This document shows positions 22,140 through 33,545 of a stretch of DNA of 64,000 nucleotides, in pieces. The number at the start of each line of letters is the position of its first letter. The stretch's first letter is position 1. The notes beneath the pieces are model-generated. The model saw nothing but the letters and a program-made list of their open reading frames with translations, ran no database searches and was not told where the DNA came from. Source of the DNA: Hymenopus coronatus (taxonomy: Eukaryota; Arthropoda; Insecta; Mantodea; Hymenopodidae); contig CM060888.1 in assembly GCA_030762935.1 (NCBI GenBank), forward strand, positions 117,315,468-117,379,467, given 5' to 3'. Position numbers and translations under genes: made by a program.

Positions 22140-23006
22140 TACTTTCTCTATATGTACTATGTACATACTGTATAGAGAAGGTATTGCATTGTACCCAAAA
22201 ATTCGATACGGAGATTTCACCGGAAATATATGAGACCCCCTGAATCCAAAAAAAACATTTTTAGAAACATGTCCGTGTGTGTGTTTGTCTGTCGTCTGTG
22301 TGTATGTGTGTGTTTGTGGGCAGCATAGCCCCAAAACGAAAAGACCGTTAAAACCAAACTTGGTATCTTCCAAGGATGCGACACGAAGATTTCCAAGAAA
22401 ATGACCCCACCCCAAACAACCCTTTGTATGGAACTTTTTTCGAAAAATTTGATTTTTTAAAAAATGGCTATAACAATTTTGATTAAAATCCCGTATATTA
22501 CTGACATTTACATACCAAATAAAATGTATATCTTTAATTTTCTGGGAATAACCTCTGAAGACCTCTTTATTCTGGATGAATTTTGCCGAATTTTGTTTAT
22601 CTGCTAAAAGGTAAGAGATGGACAAAAGCTTATTACACAGAAAGTGTAGAGCACGTTAAAATACACAATTTATGTTATACAAATTTTTCTCGTGCAGTTG
22701 ATCGTTTTTAGTTATTCGTTGTTTATGATTTCACCTTTCAAAAACGTATATATTCTCATACAGAAATTTTTCAGCTCCTGTCCATGGAAACAAAGGAGCT
22801 TGCGTCACATAGCAACCAGCCTTTGGCTATCACCTTAACCTATCGTACTCCATTATTTCGCATCTACTTAAAAGGAAGCAAGTAATAAGACTATTTCTGA
22901 ATTATTTTTTTTTCTCGATTAGCATGATGTAAATAGAAGCATAAACTTTTTAACAATAATTTGATGCAGAGATTTAGAGAAAGTCTTGTGAATGGAACAC
23001 ATCTGA
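22140..23006 (-). mobile_element. GPE element inserted in the plus copy 22021-24485
   Basis: A complete minus copy (867 bp) with a good palindrome (TACTATGTACATACTGTATAG). It has a GT block with GTCTGTCGTCTGTGTG, and CCCCACCCCAAACAACCC. It ends CACATCTGA. A T-run lies on both sides. A 166-codon minus frame crosses it but is not conserved in other copies. Confidence 0.9.
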
Positions 23007-23473
23007 TTTTTCGACGTAGGATGCAATAGTAAACTGTTTAAAGAGCATGTTGCTATGGAATGACTTATTGCTTGAGCAAGGTATAATTTTGTATTAGAAG
23101 ATTCAAGCAAATAATAAGAAATATCTTGAAAGTGGCTAACAAAGGAAAATCTTGATGTGATATAATCGTGTGCCTTAGCTGTAATAAGTTAGTGATTTAG
23201 AATGTAGAGGGCTTTACAGGTTATTCCAGAAAATTCATTTGCTATGCAAGTATCTTAAATGTACGTTAAGCAAAATCGTAGAGAAATTCTTGGGGAAATA
23301 CAGCTAACAAAACTTCCTTTATGTAAATGGTAGTTATGAATTATTTGAAACATTTTGTTGAAATCCTCGTGTAATACCCTGAATGATGGTGAACAAATAT
23401 CAAGTTTGGTATTTAATAGATTTGTTCGTTTTCGAGTTATGCTATTCACTGACAGACATACAGCCAGACAGAC

Positions 23474-23506
<33 letters not shown>

Positions 23507-23568
23507 TCACAAACAAACACACACACACCCTCTTTCTCGCACACATACATACCTTCTTTAAACTATTT

Positions 23569-24399
23569 TACTTTCTCTACATGTACTATGTACACAGTGT
23601 ATAGAAAAGGTGTTGCATTCCGCCAAAAAATTCAATACGAAATTTCACCGGAAATAGATGTTTTGGGTCCCCCTGAAGCCAAAAAAGGTATTTTTATTAA
23701 AAAGAGTCCGTGTGTGCGTGTGTGTATGTGTGTGTGTCTGTGGACAGCATAGCTCCAAAAAAAAAAAGAGAGAGAGAGAGCATTGAATACCAAACTTGGT
23801 ATTTAAGTTTGGTTTCTTCCAAGGATGTGACTCGAAGATCTTCAAGAAAATCCTTCCACTCCTAACCACCCTTTACATGGAACTTTTTTCGAAAATGTTG
23901 ATTTTTCCAAAAAGGGCTCTAATAATTTTGAGTAAAATTTTGAATATTAAAGATATTTACCTGACAAAGAGGATATATATCTCTTGAATTTTCTGGGAAT
24001 ACCCTCTGAAGACAACTTTATTCTGGAAGCATTTTACAGAAATTTACCAAACATTAAACACACACAATTTATATCATATAATTTTTTTTCGTGGAGTTCA
24101 TCGTTTTTTAGATATCCTTGTTTATGGTTTCAGCTTTAAAAACATACTTTTCTCATGCATGAATTTGTCAACTCGTGTCCATACAAAACAAAGGAACTTT
24201 AGTCACATAGCAACCAGCTTTTGAATATCACTTTAACCTATGATACTCCCCTATTTTGTTCTACTTACAAGGAAGCAAGTAATGAGACTGTTTCTGCTAA
24301 TTTGTTCTCGATTAGCATGAAGTAAATAGAAGCATTAACTTTTTAACAATAATTTGTTGCAGAGATGTAGAGAAAGTCATGTGAATGGAACGCATCGGA
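23569..24399 (-). mobile_element. second GPE element inserted in the plus copy 22021-24485
   Basis: A complete minus copy (831 bp) with palindrome core TACTATGTACACAGTG. The GT block is followed by an unusual A-run plus (AG)n stretch at about 23757-23780. It ends CGCATCGGA, followed by a T-run at 24400-24412. Confidence 0.9.
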
Positions 24400-24843
24400 T
24401 TTTTTTTTTTTTGTGCAGGTAGTATTAAAACTGGTGAAACCTCAATATCAAAATTTTTAGTGCAATTTAATACTTCTACTTACTAAGCAGCAAATAAATT
24501 TTAATCTTAGATTAAGATAGGATATATCGAGTAACAAAAGATTGATTCCAATAAACAGAAGTTATAAATAAGCTGTACCTAATTTACTGGATATTGCTAT
24601 AAAATTTCGTTCCTAACCATTATTAAGGATGTTTTTCTTAAATGCACAAATTTTAATAATTTATGAACAACTCAGGTTTAAAAGATTAGTACCCTATTCA
24701 CCTTATTCAAACCAAAGCAAATCAGTAATACCACTGAGTTTTATCTTTTTCATGTTAAAATATCTTTTAGCTGCTTTAATAGTTCATTAGATCACTGGTA
24801 TTATATCAGAAAAAGTCATTTGGTCAAAATGCTGTTTAAAAAA

Positions 24844-25636
24844 TCGGACGAGATTTATTCATTAGACTTTCTCTACATCTCCGTAAAAATTATTGTTAGA
24901 AAGGTTATACTTTTATCTACTCTATGCTAATCGAAATAAAATTAGCATAAATGGTATAAATACATGCTTCTTTGTAACTAGGAGGGAAATAAAGGAGAAT
25001 ACTAGGCCAAAGTGATAGTCAACTATTTTATATGCAGGTTTCTATGTGACTGAAATTCCTTTGAATGTCCAGGAGCTGAAAAATTCCCGTATGAGAAAAG
25101 TATAAATATTTTAAGAGGAAACCAAATGACAAGGAACATCCTAGAAACTGTCAGCTCTACTAAACATTATGGCATAAATTATGTGTTATAACAGATCTAC
25201 ATTTTTGTGTAGTAATTTTTATCTATCACTAAAGGTTTACCAGATATGCAAATTTCAGCAACATTCATCCAGGGGCTATTCCTTGTTTAAGATATATATT
25301 TGTCATGTAAATATCTTTAATATACGATATTTTAATCGAAATATTTAGAGCCATGCTTGAGAAAATCAAAGCTTTCGAAACTTGTCTCATATGAAGGTAG
25401 TTTAGGGTGGGTTTTTTTCTTGAAACCTTGAGAGATACATTTACATACCAAGACTGGTATTTAACGGATTTTTCGTTTTTGAGTTATGTTGTCCACAGAC
25501 AAACACACACACACAATGAGTTTTTCTAAAAATGTATTTTGCAATGTATTTTCCGGTGAAAGCTTGGTATCAAGTTTTTGACTGCAATTCAATATCTTCT
25601 CAATAGACTTTGTACATAATATGTGCAGAGAAAGTA
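24844..25636 (+). mobile_element. GPE element, plus copy (793 bp)
   Basis: Starts TCGGACGAGATTTATTC (diverged terminus) after AAAAAA and ends GTGCAGAGAAAGTA. The CA tract is about seven units near 25503. Part of the block after the microsatellite is shortened. Confidence 0.87.
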
Positions 25637-26175
25637 AAAAATTAAACAAACAACTTAAAATATTTAAAACAACAAAATTCATACCCATTTTGAGAGTAGA
25701 GCCCCCCCCCCCGAAGATGATCCAAAATGTACCTCTGTATTTCAATTTTTTTCTTCTGTAAAGTGATACTCATTTCATAGCACTTTTGAAATAAGAAAAA
25801 TATTAAATATAAATGTTTTTCTACAAGAATAAAGCATGTAATTAGATACGAAGATTAACTGTATAACATGCATAAATACATAACATAAGGACTACAACTT
25901 TCTTTATACAACACGCTTCGTCATTATCTCCTTTTAAGTATCCAGAAAAAGAATACGGGTACTACCCATTTTAAATTAGCAGGAATATGAACTCTCCATT
26001 CTTCATCCTTGCAGCCTCAGGTAAAGCAATAGTTTGAGAAAGGATTAGAGAAACTATGTCAGGCTTAGCTTGCACAGCGATTTCGTATTCTATTTATTGC
26101 CCGTAACTCTGTTGACTTCGTCCTCTCCAATGCCTCGCTTTTATCACGGTTATTATCTTCTTATCCCTTACTCAG
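25637..26175. other. unassigned stretch with C11 tract
   Basis: A C-run at about 25702-25712 is the only notable feature at the left. The right part (26080-26175) becomes pyrimidine-rich and ends TTATCCCTTACTCAG, a good 3' splice-site shape. Confidence 0.4.
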
Positions 26176-26425
26176 CATCATGGACCACGGACAATATTAC
26201 TTACCCGAGATTTACTGCTTCTTTAAACACTACAAGTTGTGGAACTCGTGCGAGGATCTTAGTAACTTCATCTGCATGCCAGCAGAGGAGAATTCAGCAA
26301 TCGATACTTCAAAGACCCACTGCTATGCTGGGTGCTATGGCTTCACGTTCACTGCGAGTTTGGGGGAAGTCGTTCAAGCTTTACGAACCCTCTGCTCATT
26401 GCGTATAGACATGGCAGTATATTGA
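26176..26425 (+). CDS. possible 3'-terminal exon, unknown product
   Basis: A candidate exon: an acceptor-like CAG at 26173-26175 with a pyrimidine-rich tract upstream opens directly into a frame with an ATG at 26180 and a TGA stop at 26423-26425 (81 codons from the ATG). The frame has balanced codon use unlike the AT-rich neighbourhood, and several spaced cysteines (IYCFF, WNSCEDL, FICMP, THCYAGCYG, RTLCS). It contains no GPE, SINE or LINE sequence. I do not recognise the protein. No 5' exons were found nearby, so it could be a lone exon of a gene lying outside, or a remnant. Confidence 0.35.
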
Positions 26426-26738
26426 ATGACCTATCGTGAATTTCCTACACTTAGTGAAGATAAAACAGTTTGTTAGCGTGTGTATACCATGTTTTATTTT
26501 ATACCTACATGTACTATCTAACATGATTTCATACATGTGAGATAAAATATTTGACTAAATATTGTATAGACTTATTTGGTGTTTGAGAAATCTATGAATG
26601 TGAATGCGTGGTGTAGTTGCGAGTGTATGTGTGTGTGATATCAGAGCGTTCTTTTTTTTTTTTTTTTATTGTTCTGTGGTTGTGTTGTAGCGCGCCAGTG
26701 TGTGCATGTGGTGTATTTCCAATGCTGTTAAGATATAT
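26426..26738. other. unassigned stretch, poly-T tract
   Basis: Contains a T-run at about 26652-26667 and TG-rich sequence. It could be 3' untranslated region of the candidate exon, but no canonical AATAAA is placed convincingly. Confidence 0.35.
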
Positions 26739-27235
26739 ACAGGCTGTTTCAAAACGGCACCAAACGAAGATAGCAGACGATTACCTTACACTTTGACTTG
26801 TCCGAAACTTGATGTCACAACTTTCAAACTCTTCTATTTAAAGTTGTATGTGTGTTTAAAAATCGCACACATTTTGGATCAGGTAGCGAAGGAACAACGG
26901 TTATCATACGTCAAGTAAACAACTCAGAACGTGTTATACGAAACACATAACAAAACCCACATGCTACGTTTTCCATTACTATGGTGACCTGTGCCGTACC
27001 GGCGTGTCTATCAAACCACGCCTACACCACGCGACTGGGACCTTCGCTACCTACGGGTATCTCTCTTGGAGTGAGCACGTGCCATTTGGTTATGTACGAC
27101 TGCCTAATCCATGGTGAGTTTATGGCAGTTTTTGTATGTGCCGAATTTAGAGTTGAAAATTATATTCACATATCACGTACGGTGTGATCAACAAGGTCCA
27201 TATCTTCGTTTGGTGTTGTTTTGAAACATCCTGTA
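26739..27235. mobile_element. terminal-inverted-repeat element of about 500 bp
   Basis: The left end TACAGGCTGTTTCAAAACGG is the near-perfect inverse of the right end, and the match continues through CACCAAACGAAGATA for about 35 bp in all. Both ends abut TATAT, consistent with a TA or TATA target duplication. The internal sequence has no transposase, and the open frames inside are short. It is probably a non-autonomous DNA transposon. Confidence 0.8.
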
Positions 27236-27589
27236 TATATGTAGGTAATATTTCAAATTCAAGTGTTTTTAGACAGCATGTACGATCACCCGACCCATGT
27301 GACTGTGTGACCCAAATATTGCATTATTGTAAACGTAATAATAAAATACTACTGCTACTACAATGAGGGAATGTGTGGGATTTTGAATCTACTCACAAAG
27401 CGCTATTCAAATCTACGGCTCTCTGGCTGATTGAAGCCACCAGCTCTTTTTCTTTTGCTTTAATTGTTCCACATAAACCCCGACTTTAACTACATGGTCC
27501 TATTGGTGTATTTCCAGTGGAATATCTTGCCTATCGGCAATGGTGTTATTTCCTGTTTCATATTCGTTAGATTTCTAATCATTTTTAAT
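27236..27589. other. unassigned stretch
   Basis: No gene or known repeat recognised. Confidence 0.45.
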
Positions 27590-27748
27590 TTTAATCTTCA
27601 TATCACACACCTCATTAACACTCACATTCATACTTCCAGACTCTGGGGAGGATAGGGTATAATCTGGACTAGAGAAAATCTCCCACCCTGAACTTGGTAT
27701 CGAACCCGGAACCCCTCGCTCTGCAGTCAGCTGAGCTCCTGACTAATT
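27590..27748 (-). mobile_element. tRNA-derived SINE, group A
   Basis: The tail (cacattcatacttccagactctggggaggat split over 27620-27650) and the tRNA-like head in reverse (B-box GGTTCCGGGTTCGATACC at about 27695-27712) are the clearest of group A. Confidence 0.7.
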
Positions 27749-28474
27749 CCACTTATATTTTCTTGTGGAGTTCTTTCACTAAAAGGTGAATGCTACTTAT
27801 CCAACAACCCTTACTGAATAAATTGTTCATCACGAGGGATAAATTCTTGATTATCAGAAATGCCTATTAATAATTTAGTTAATATAGTTGAACAATTAAA
27901 ATAAGTAGTTATATAACAATACGCGTAATTATAGCGGGAAAATATAAGTTATAGAAAGTATACATAATTGGCATAGATTAACATTCCAAAATGATATTCA
28001 GGAAAATAAATAGCCCTTTTATACAAGCCCTGATTTATAGGCATAGTCTTACTTTCTATTTATCCAACGCTATTCTTGGTTCTTACTCAAAGATTATAGT
28101 TTACCTAATGAAAAATGGCATAACACATGAAAATATTAAAAAAACTCTGGAGCCACTTTAAAGTTTCGATATCGATAAATATTAGCCGTGGTTTGTGAAA
28201 TTTAAACTTTTGGTGGTAACATCAAATTACTCCACAACGTTCTAAATATATGATCATTCGGGATATGCCAAGATTAAATAATCCACACGAAGTCGTAATG
28301 ACTTAAACATATCCTTAAAAACAGTTTCTTCAATATCCACACACTTACGTGCCGCAAGGTGCGCAATCCGTGTAAGGAGAAATTTAAGTGCTTCTTGATA
28401 AGATGTAGCAAAATGAAACATGATGAAACTATAATAACAGTTGTATCATATAGCAGATAGCTAGTACATCGGCA
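27749..28474. other. unassigned AT-rich stretch
   Basis: No feature is recognised. A minus frame at 28274-28507 runs into the adjacent TIR element and is not supported. Confidence 0.45.
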
Positions 28475-28758
28475 TACCGAGTGGTCTAATTGCCCCGCAT
28501 TTGGCATGTGCAGATATCCCTTTGTGCGTTAAAAGAGTTGCAGAACTCATGGGGTTATTTCAAATTAAAACCTGCTTAAGGGGAACTAGAGAAAGAAGTC
28601 TTCATTTTACGCCTCTCAATGAGCGCTACTGCCCTCCGCAATTAGTATGAGGGGTAAAATGAAGATCGCTCAGCCGTTACAGCTCAGTTGAGATCTGCAT
28701 CTCTTATTAGAGGGGATGTCTGTACCTGTCAAATATGGGGCAGTTGGGCCACCTGATA
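28475..28758. mobile_element. short TIR element (TACC family), 284 bp, longest TIRs
   Basis: Left end TACCGAGTGGTCTAATTGCC and right end inverse of TATCAGGTGGCCCAACTGCC. The inverted match extends about 45 bp with few mismatches. Inside, a second inverted pair (TCTTCATTTTAC at about 28599 against GTAAAATGAAGA near 28676-28687) gives a nested hairpin. The AAGAGTTGCAGAACTC motif is shared with 45400. Confidence 0.8.
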
Positions 28759-31700
28759 TGTATACAAATTTTGTAAAGATTTAAAAGGAGTATTATGTCA
28801 TCACTCAGTCATCACACTCTTTTTTATTGTTTAGATTTTGAAGAAAAACTTTCGGAAGTAATGCTTCCTGGTGCAAAGGATACGTAACCCACACTGCAAG
28901 AGGCTATATCTTCACTGTTTAAAATACTCGACCCTGCATCTAGTGTAGCCATTTGAGGTTTCATTAATCTGAACATAATGATCTGCAATTATTTATTTAT
29001 ACATGGTGTTCGTGATTAACAGCGCAAACTGAAATGTTGAAAGTATAACACAACAAAAGCAAAAACGTTCCGGCAAACATGGGTCCCAAATAGTTTCATG
29101 CAAAACGCGCTCAGAGTTTGGTTCATGCTTGCCTAGTTTGGTTTTCAGAGTGAAGCAAGCTAGGTTCATTCAACTTTGCCACTGTTTACTGAATGGGTTC
29201 TATACTTTACACAATAACTCAGTCTAGGTGGAAACTCTGCACGGCTTTTGTATAAATGGGCAATCAATCTAAGTTTCCATACATAGTTTTGGTGCCCAGT
29301 GGACCTTATTGTTTCTATGTAGGGAAATAAATATAAATTGTTAGGTTGTCATATATATAATCTGTTCATTTCACTACTGACGTAACCAAACATGTATTTT
29401 ATATAAATAGACGCATAAAGTAATCGAACCACGTCATTACTTCTAGCTATGAACCCTGAAATAGTGACGATGCAAATTATCAATATGCAATTACACATGG
29501 ATTTATATTGAATTAACTAGAAAAAGCCAAAATAAATAACTGATTATTATCATAATGTTATGATTATATACTAAAACGTTTTTGACTTGGTGTGAGTTAA
29601 ACCAATATACTCCCGATCTTTGCTGTATTTTATAAATAAGCGTTTACACAGCTCTGAATGAACTACAACGCTTGAAATGTCAATAAATTAAGCAAGACCA
29701 TCCATCCCAGACAGCAAATGTCGCTTCAAACATTTGACTTCGAACGATTTTGACCGCGCTCGTACATTTTAATTACACGCTCCCTAATACGTTTTAATGC
29801 ATACATATGCAGAAGGCTCACATAGCTCTGTGTTGATTTGCCGTCTCAAGATCGAACATAACACGATACTAGTCCGCAAACAGTGGTGTTAATATTTATT
29901 ATTGCGGATGCGTGGTTCTGAGCTTAGATTGGCCTCGTTAGGAAACATCGTCCTAATTAAATGAATTTTAAAAGTAGAGTTTTCGTTTATTTGCTATACT
30001 AATTTATCCCACAATTTACTCACAGGTAATTAATTAATGAAGAATGCAATTCAGCTTTGGTATGCTATTAATGCTATACGTTGATGCAATATTGTAATTG
30101 TCTCAGAGAGTTTCCAATTCTTTCAGATACCATCGGAATATCTCAGAATGCTTAATAAGCATGTATAATTCTTTGCTTCAGTCGTCAACGGTGTCAATGG
30201 GAGCGTTGAGGTGAGCTCATAAAACAAAATCTTAAGATTTTAGATTGGTGAGCCCAAAATATAATAAATAGACGAATATTTTAAGTTTCAAATTAATTGT
30301 ACCAATTATGACGATGCTTCCTAATGAAGTAGGTGGCGGCTCATAACCATATATTCGCATTAATAAATCTCGCAGATGACTGGCTTGCGGGTTCAGTTTT
30401 GTTGATTTTTTTCTCCTTCTTATATCATATGCTTTCAACCGTTTAGGTTTGCACTGTTATGATACATCCTGCATATTTAGGTTCAGGTAATAAAATAATA
30501 TGAATAATAACGTAAACTTTAACATGACGCGGGAAGTGGGTGTCTCCTTCCAGCAGTGTCCTGAGCTTCGTCCTTGATGAAGATTTCACTCCTAATCTTC
30601 TAATTAAAATTGTGGGTGAAGCTAATATTAAAAACATTGGATTTTCCCTTATCTTGTCTCACAGATTTAACGTTGTTTCCTTACAAATGTGATATAAATG
30701 AATACCATTCCACCACTTAAATTATGAATCAGGAGTCTAATCTAACCATCTGCACATCACTCCCCCACTACTCAAGCACTTGGACGTTCGCACAACACAA
30801 TGTGACGTGAACACAAGCTCAAGAAGGGTCGATATAGAGAGTAACCACATAAGAGATCTGCCTTTCCTCAAATACTGATCCTGGGTGACGCCAACTTTCG
30901 CATCATAAAATGTAACAGTGTCTCTTATTGGTTCTTAATTAGCATCACCTCACAAGTTATGAGAATAAATTGTGCCAAGTTTTGACATCATAGCGTACAC
31001 ATGACGCGTTTGGAAAAACCCAATGGTTCCTTCTTACTTTAACTCTATGCTTTCTTTGTCTGATTCTCCAATTCCCTGTGCTACTTGGAAGAAAGTCACT
31101 ATTCCTGTCTCACTTCTTTGTATGTCTATACTTTTCTATCACTCTGTGCTCATTAGCATTGGTGGTTGGTGAACTGTTACCTGGAGTACAGCTAGGTCGC
31201 CTTGCCTTAATTGTCTAAGTTATAATTTGCATTTATGCATATTTGTACCCTTAAATATGCACAACTAGTTTATATTGCTTTCTCTAAGCTTATAATATTG
31301 TATACAATTTCTCTTTTATATATTTTGTGAGCATATGGTATGTGCTCCTACAAACATATTCGCCTGGATAACCAACTTGAGCTTATCAAAAGCTATATAT
31401 TTTAAATGATTAACTTGCATATATTCTTTTCGATCGCGTTCGTTAGCTTAGGAGCAAGCCTAATTGTGACATACGACAGTAGTGCCGAGAGGCATATGCT
31501 TGCAGTAGTCCTATTTCTCTATTGTCTCTCTGTTCAGATCATTAGCAGTGTTTTGTCTTAAACCGGTAGGTTTTCTTTTAATGAGAGATATGCCGTTTTA
31601 ACTTATATCGTGTTAGGTATTTTTCTTAAACATTATCCAGTTTAAAACATGTTAACGCCTTTCTTTAATCATATGATCATAATTGAAATACACTGGGTTC

Positions 31701-31992
31701 CCATATTCGGAGGTGGGAGTGTTTAAAGTCCTTCTTAAAAATTCTGCTTTGAAATGGAAATGAATTTATTGGAATGGTGACTTCGGTTACCGTTAAGCTG
31801 TGATGTACAAAACACGCTAACTCACACCAAGAGACATTTAAACTCTGATGCATTAGACTGGAGTGCAGAAACACTGCTCCTATATCACGTTGGTGGGTAT
31901 TGGTTTCCATATGAACACGAGACAAATTCAGTAATTGCGAAATCAGAAAACTGCATGGGTTCAATCTACAAACCCATTTTATTATATTAATA
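28759..31992. other. long unassigned stretch
   Basis: No gene, SINE or GPE sequence is recognised in about 3.2 kb. The piece 29008-29045 (TACATGGTGTTCGTGATTAA) has the look of a transposon terminus, but no partner end was found. Open frames here are short and AT-driven. Confidence 0.45.
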
Positions 31993-32760
31993 ACTAGCTA
32001 CCCGCCACGGCTTTGAATGGGTGGTGTACCTAATGAAAAAAACTGAGATAAAATCTTCCGTTTACAATACGACCCTGCAAAGAAACAAAATTACAATTAA
32101 ATAATATGGCAATACTTTGTTGCAATGCCTCGTGATGTACAAATAGCGCCGATGGTTTGCCGAATCTCGAGCACGCAACGTACAACTGCCCATGCGAAAA
32201 ACACGGCTATTTAAGGTATAGTGCATACGTTTCTAACGATTGACCTCAGGATTTATTGTCATTGGGAATGCAGGGCGCACCGGAAACTGAAAACGCTTAA
32301 ATTCAAAAGGAAAGTCAACGCATTAGTGGTATTCTTGGAATAAGCACATCCTCGTCTTTGAACTTTCCAATGATTATAGTAGCTTAATCAAAATTTTCAA
32401 TTAATATTTGTTATTAACAGCGAATTTTGTTCCGTTGCATCATTTCGGCTGATTGAGATTGCGTAGTATAATTATCACTGAGTCAACCTTGAGTTGTAAA
32501 TTGTGTGGCGGTAATCCTGGCAAATCCAATGAATTTAGGAATTCAGTTTGATAATTGATGATTTCTTTAGGATTGGTAATGGAATCGATCGGCTTAAATT
32601 AATACATGTGTCCATCCATTTTACTGTGAATTTTTATATTCAAATCATATACATTTTTATTAGTTGCTGCTAAAATGGCTCCTTTGCTCAATCAAGCAAA
32701 GTAGCACCAATATTTGAGAACACTTTCGATAGTAATTCTTCCTTTGACGTTTTGAAGTGA
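31993..32760 (-). pseudogene. decayed Helitron (rolling-circle transposon) helicase, C-terminal part with 3' terminus
   Basis: Minus-strand fragments in shifting frames match the C-terminal Pif1-type helicase domain of Helitron RepHel proteins. From N to C they are AATNKNVYDLNIKIHS, YQTEFLNSLDLPGLPPHN, LQLKVDSV..ILRNLNQP, CNGTKFAV, FPFEFKRFQFPVR and FSHGQLYVACSRFGKPS (about 32145-32200). Frameshifts and stops separate them, so it is dead. About 150 bp downstream the strand reads CTAGT then T (31993-31997), the canonical Helitron 3' end, after a short CCAC..GTGG inverted pair. The Rep (HUH nuclease) part is absent. Confidence 0.85.
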
Positions 32761-32924
32761 TAAAAATATATCAGCTACCTTCTGAATCTTTGTTTCTTTT
32801 TCAATTGGCCTTTAAACCGGGTAGGCCATGTCGGTGAATGAACGAAATTGTTGAAATAGAGCCCAAATGACCCAAGTGTCCCTACAGTTTAGAGTAATCG
32901 AAATCTCAGGACAAAAGAAAACCT
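32761..32924. other. possible further helicase decay
   Basis: Only weak minus-strand similarity continues upstream of the recognised helicase blocks. No reliable residues are seen. Confidence 0.25.
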
Positions 32925-33035
32925 CGCAAAAACCCGTCTATGTAACTTAACATAACTGAGATTCGAACTCGTGAGGTTTTAATGTGAGACAGACACTCTA
33001 ACCCTTACCACGTAGCAGGGTGCGCTACTGATAGG
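32925..33035 (-). mobile_element. diverged tRNA-like SINE head
   Basis: Reversed B-box-like gagattcgaactcgtg near 32970 and a plausible reversed A-box near 33020. The tail is not recognisable, so assignment to group A is tentative. Confidence 0.35.
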
Positions 33036-33174
33036 AAAATTGCACGATTTTGGGTTGTTGATGCTTCTTGGGTAAGAGGAAATGACTGCACCATATATTA
33101 AGTAAATTGCTTTTAATAAAATTTGGTGATACTTTTTTTATATGGACATAATTTTATTCATCATTATCTTCACT

Positions 33175-33545
33175 TTATGAATTAGGCAAAGTGCCTGTTC
33201 CGGCTTTAAAATACTCTGAACATTGTTTCATTGGTCTTCTCGGATGTCTTCTACCTTTGGGTCTGTAGCTCTTATTTGAATCCTTTCTGATGACATAATG
33301 TTGACATGTTGGCTCCATTCATTTCTATAATTTGTATTTTTTTCTTCTAGAGACATTAGTTCCAATTCTTCTCTAATTTTTTTCATTTGAGATTTTATCT
33401 AGAAGAGTATATTCATTTATTGCTCTTGGAATTTCATCTAAGCAGCTTGCATTTTCCTTTTATCAGATTTATTTAATGTCCATATTTCGTATCCGTAGAA
33501 GAAGGTAGGTACTGCCATTACTTTATAAAATTGTAAGCAGCAAAA
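33175..33545 (-). pseudogene. LINE reverse transcriptase fragment (C-terminal region)
   Basis: The minus strand encodes LQFYKVMAVPTFFYGYEIW near 33480-33540. This corresponds to the conserved post-catalytic segment of a common insect endonuclease/reverse-transcriptase LINE (FYKVMAVPTLLYGSETW type). More C-terminal pieces such as REELELMSLEE and YRNEWSQHV follow with stops between. The catalytic YADD region is not present. Confidence 0.75.

Larger units (their letters stand above)
22021..24485 (+). mobile_element. GPE element broken by two other GPE copies
   Basis: Pieces 22021-22139, 23007-23568 and about 24400-24485 align in order to one plus copy. The third piece holds the AACTGGTGAAACCTCAATAT..TTTTTAGTGCAATTTAATAC block that normally precedes the palindrome. 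The palindrome itself is missing. The CA microsatellite is prominent (about 23474-23502, then CTCA and CACC variants to 23555). Divergence from consensus is high, as expected for the host of two later insertions. Confidence 0.8.

Noticed and set aside
22125..22625. 166-codon minus frame
   Set aside because: Lies wholly in a GPE copy. Neighbouring copies have stops and shifts at the same places.
23474..23555. CRISPR array
   Set aside because: Regular CA/CTCA units are simple sequence without spacers, in eukaryotic DNA.
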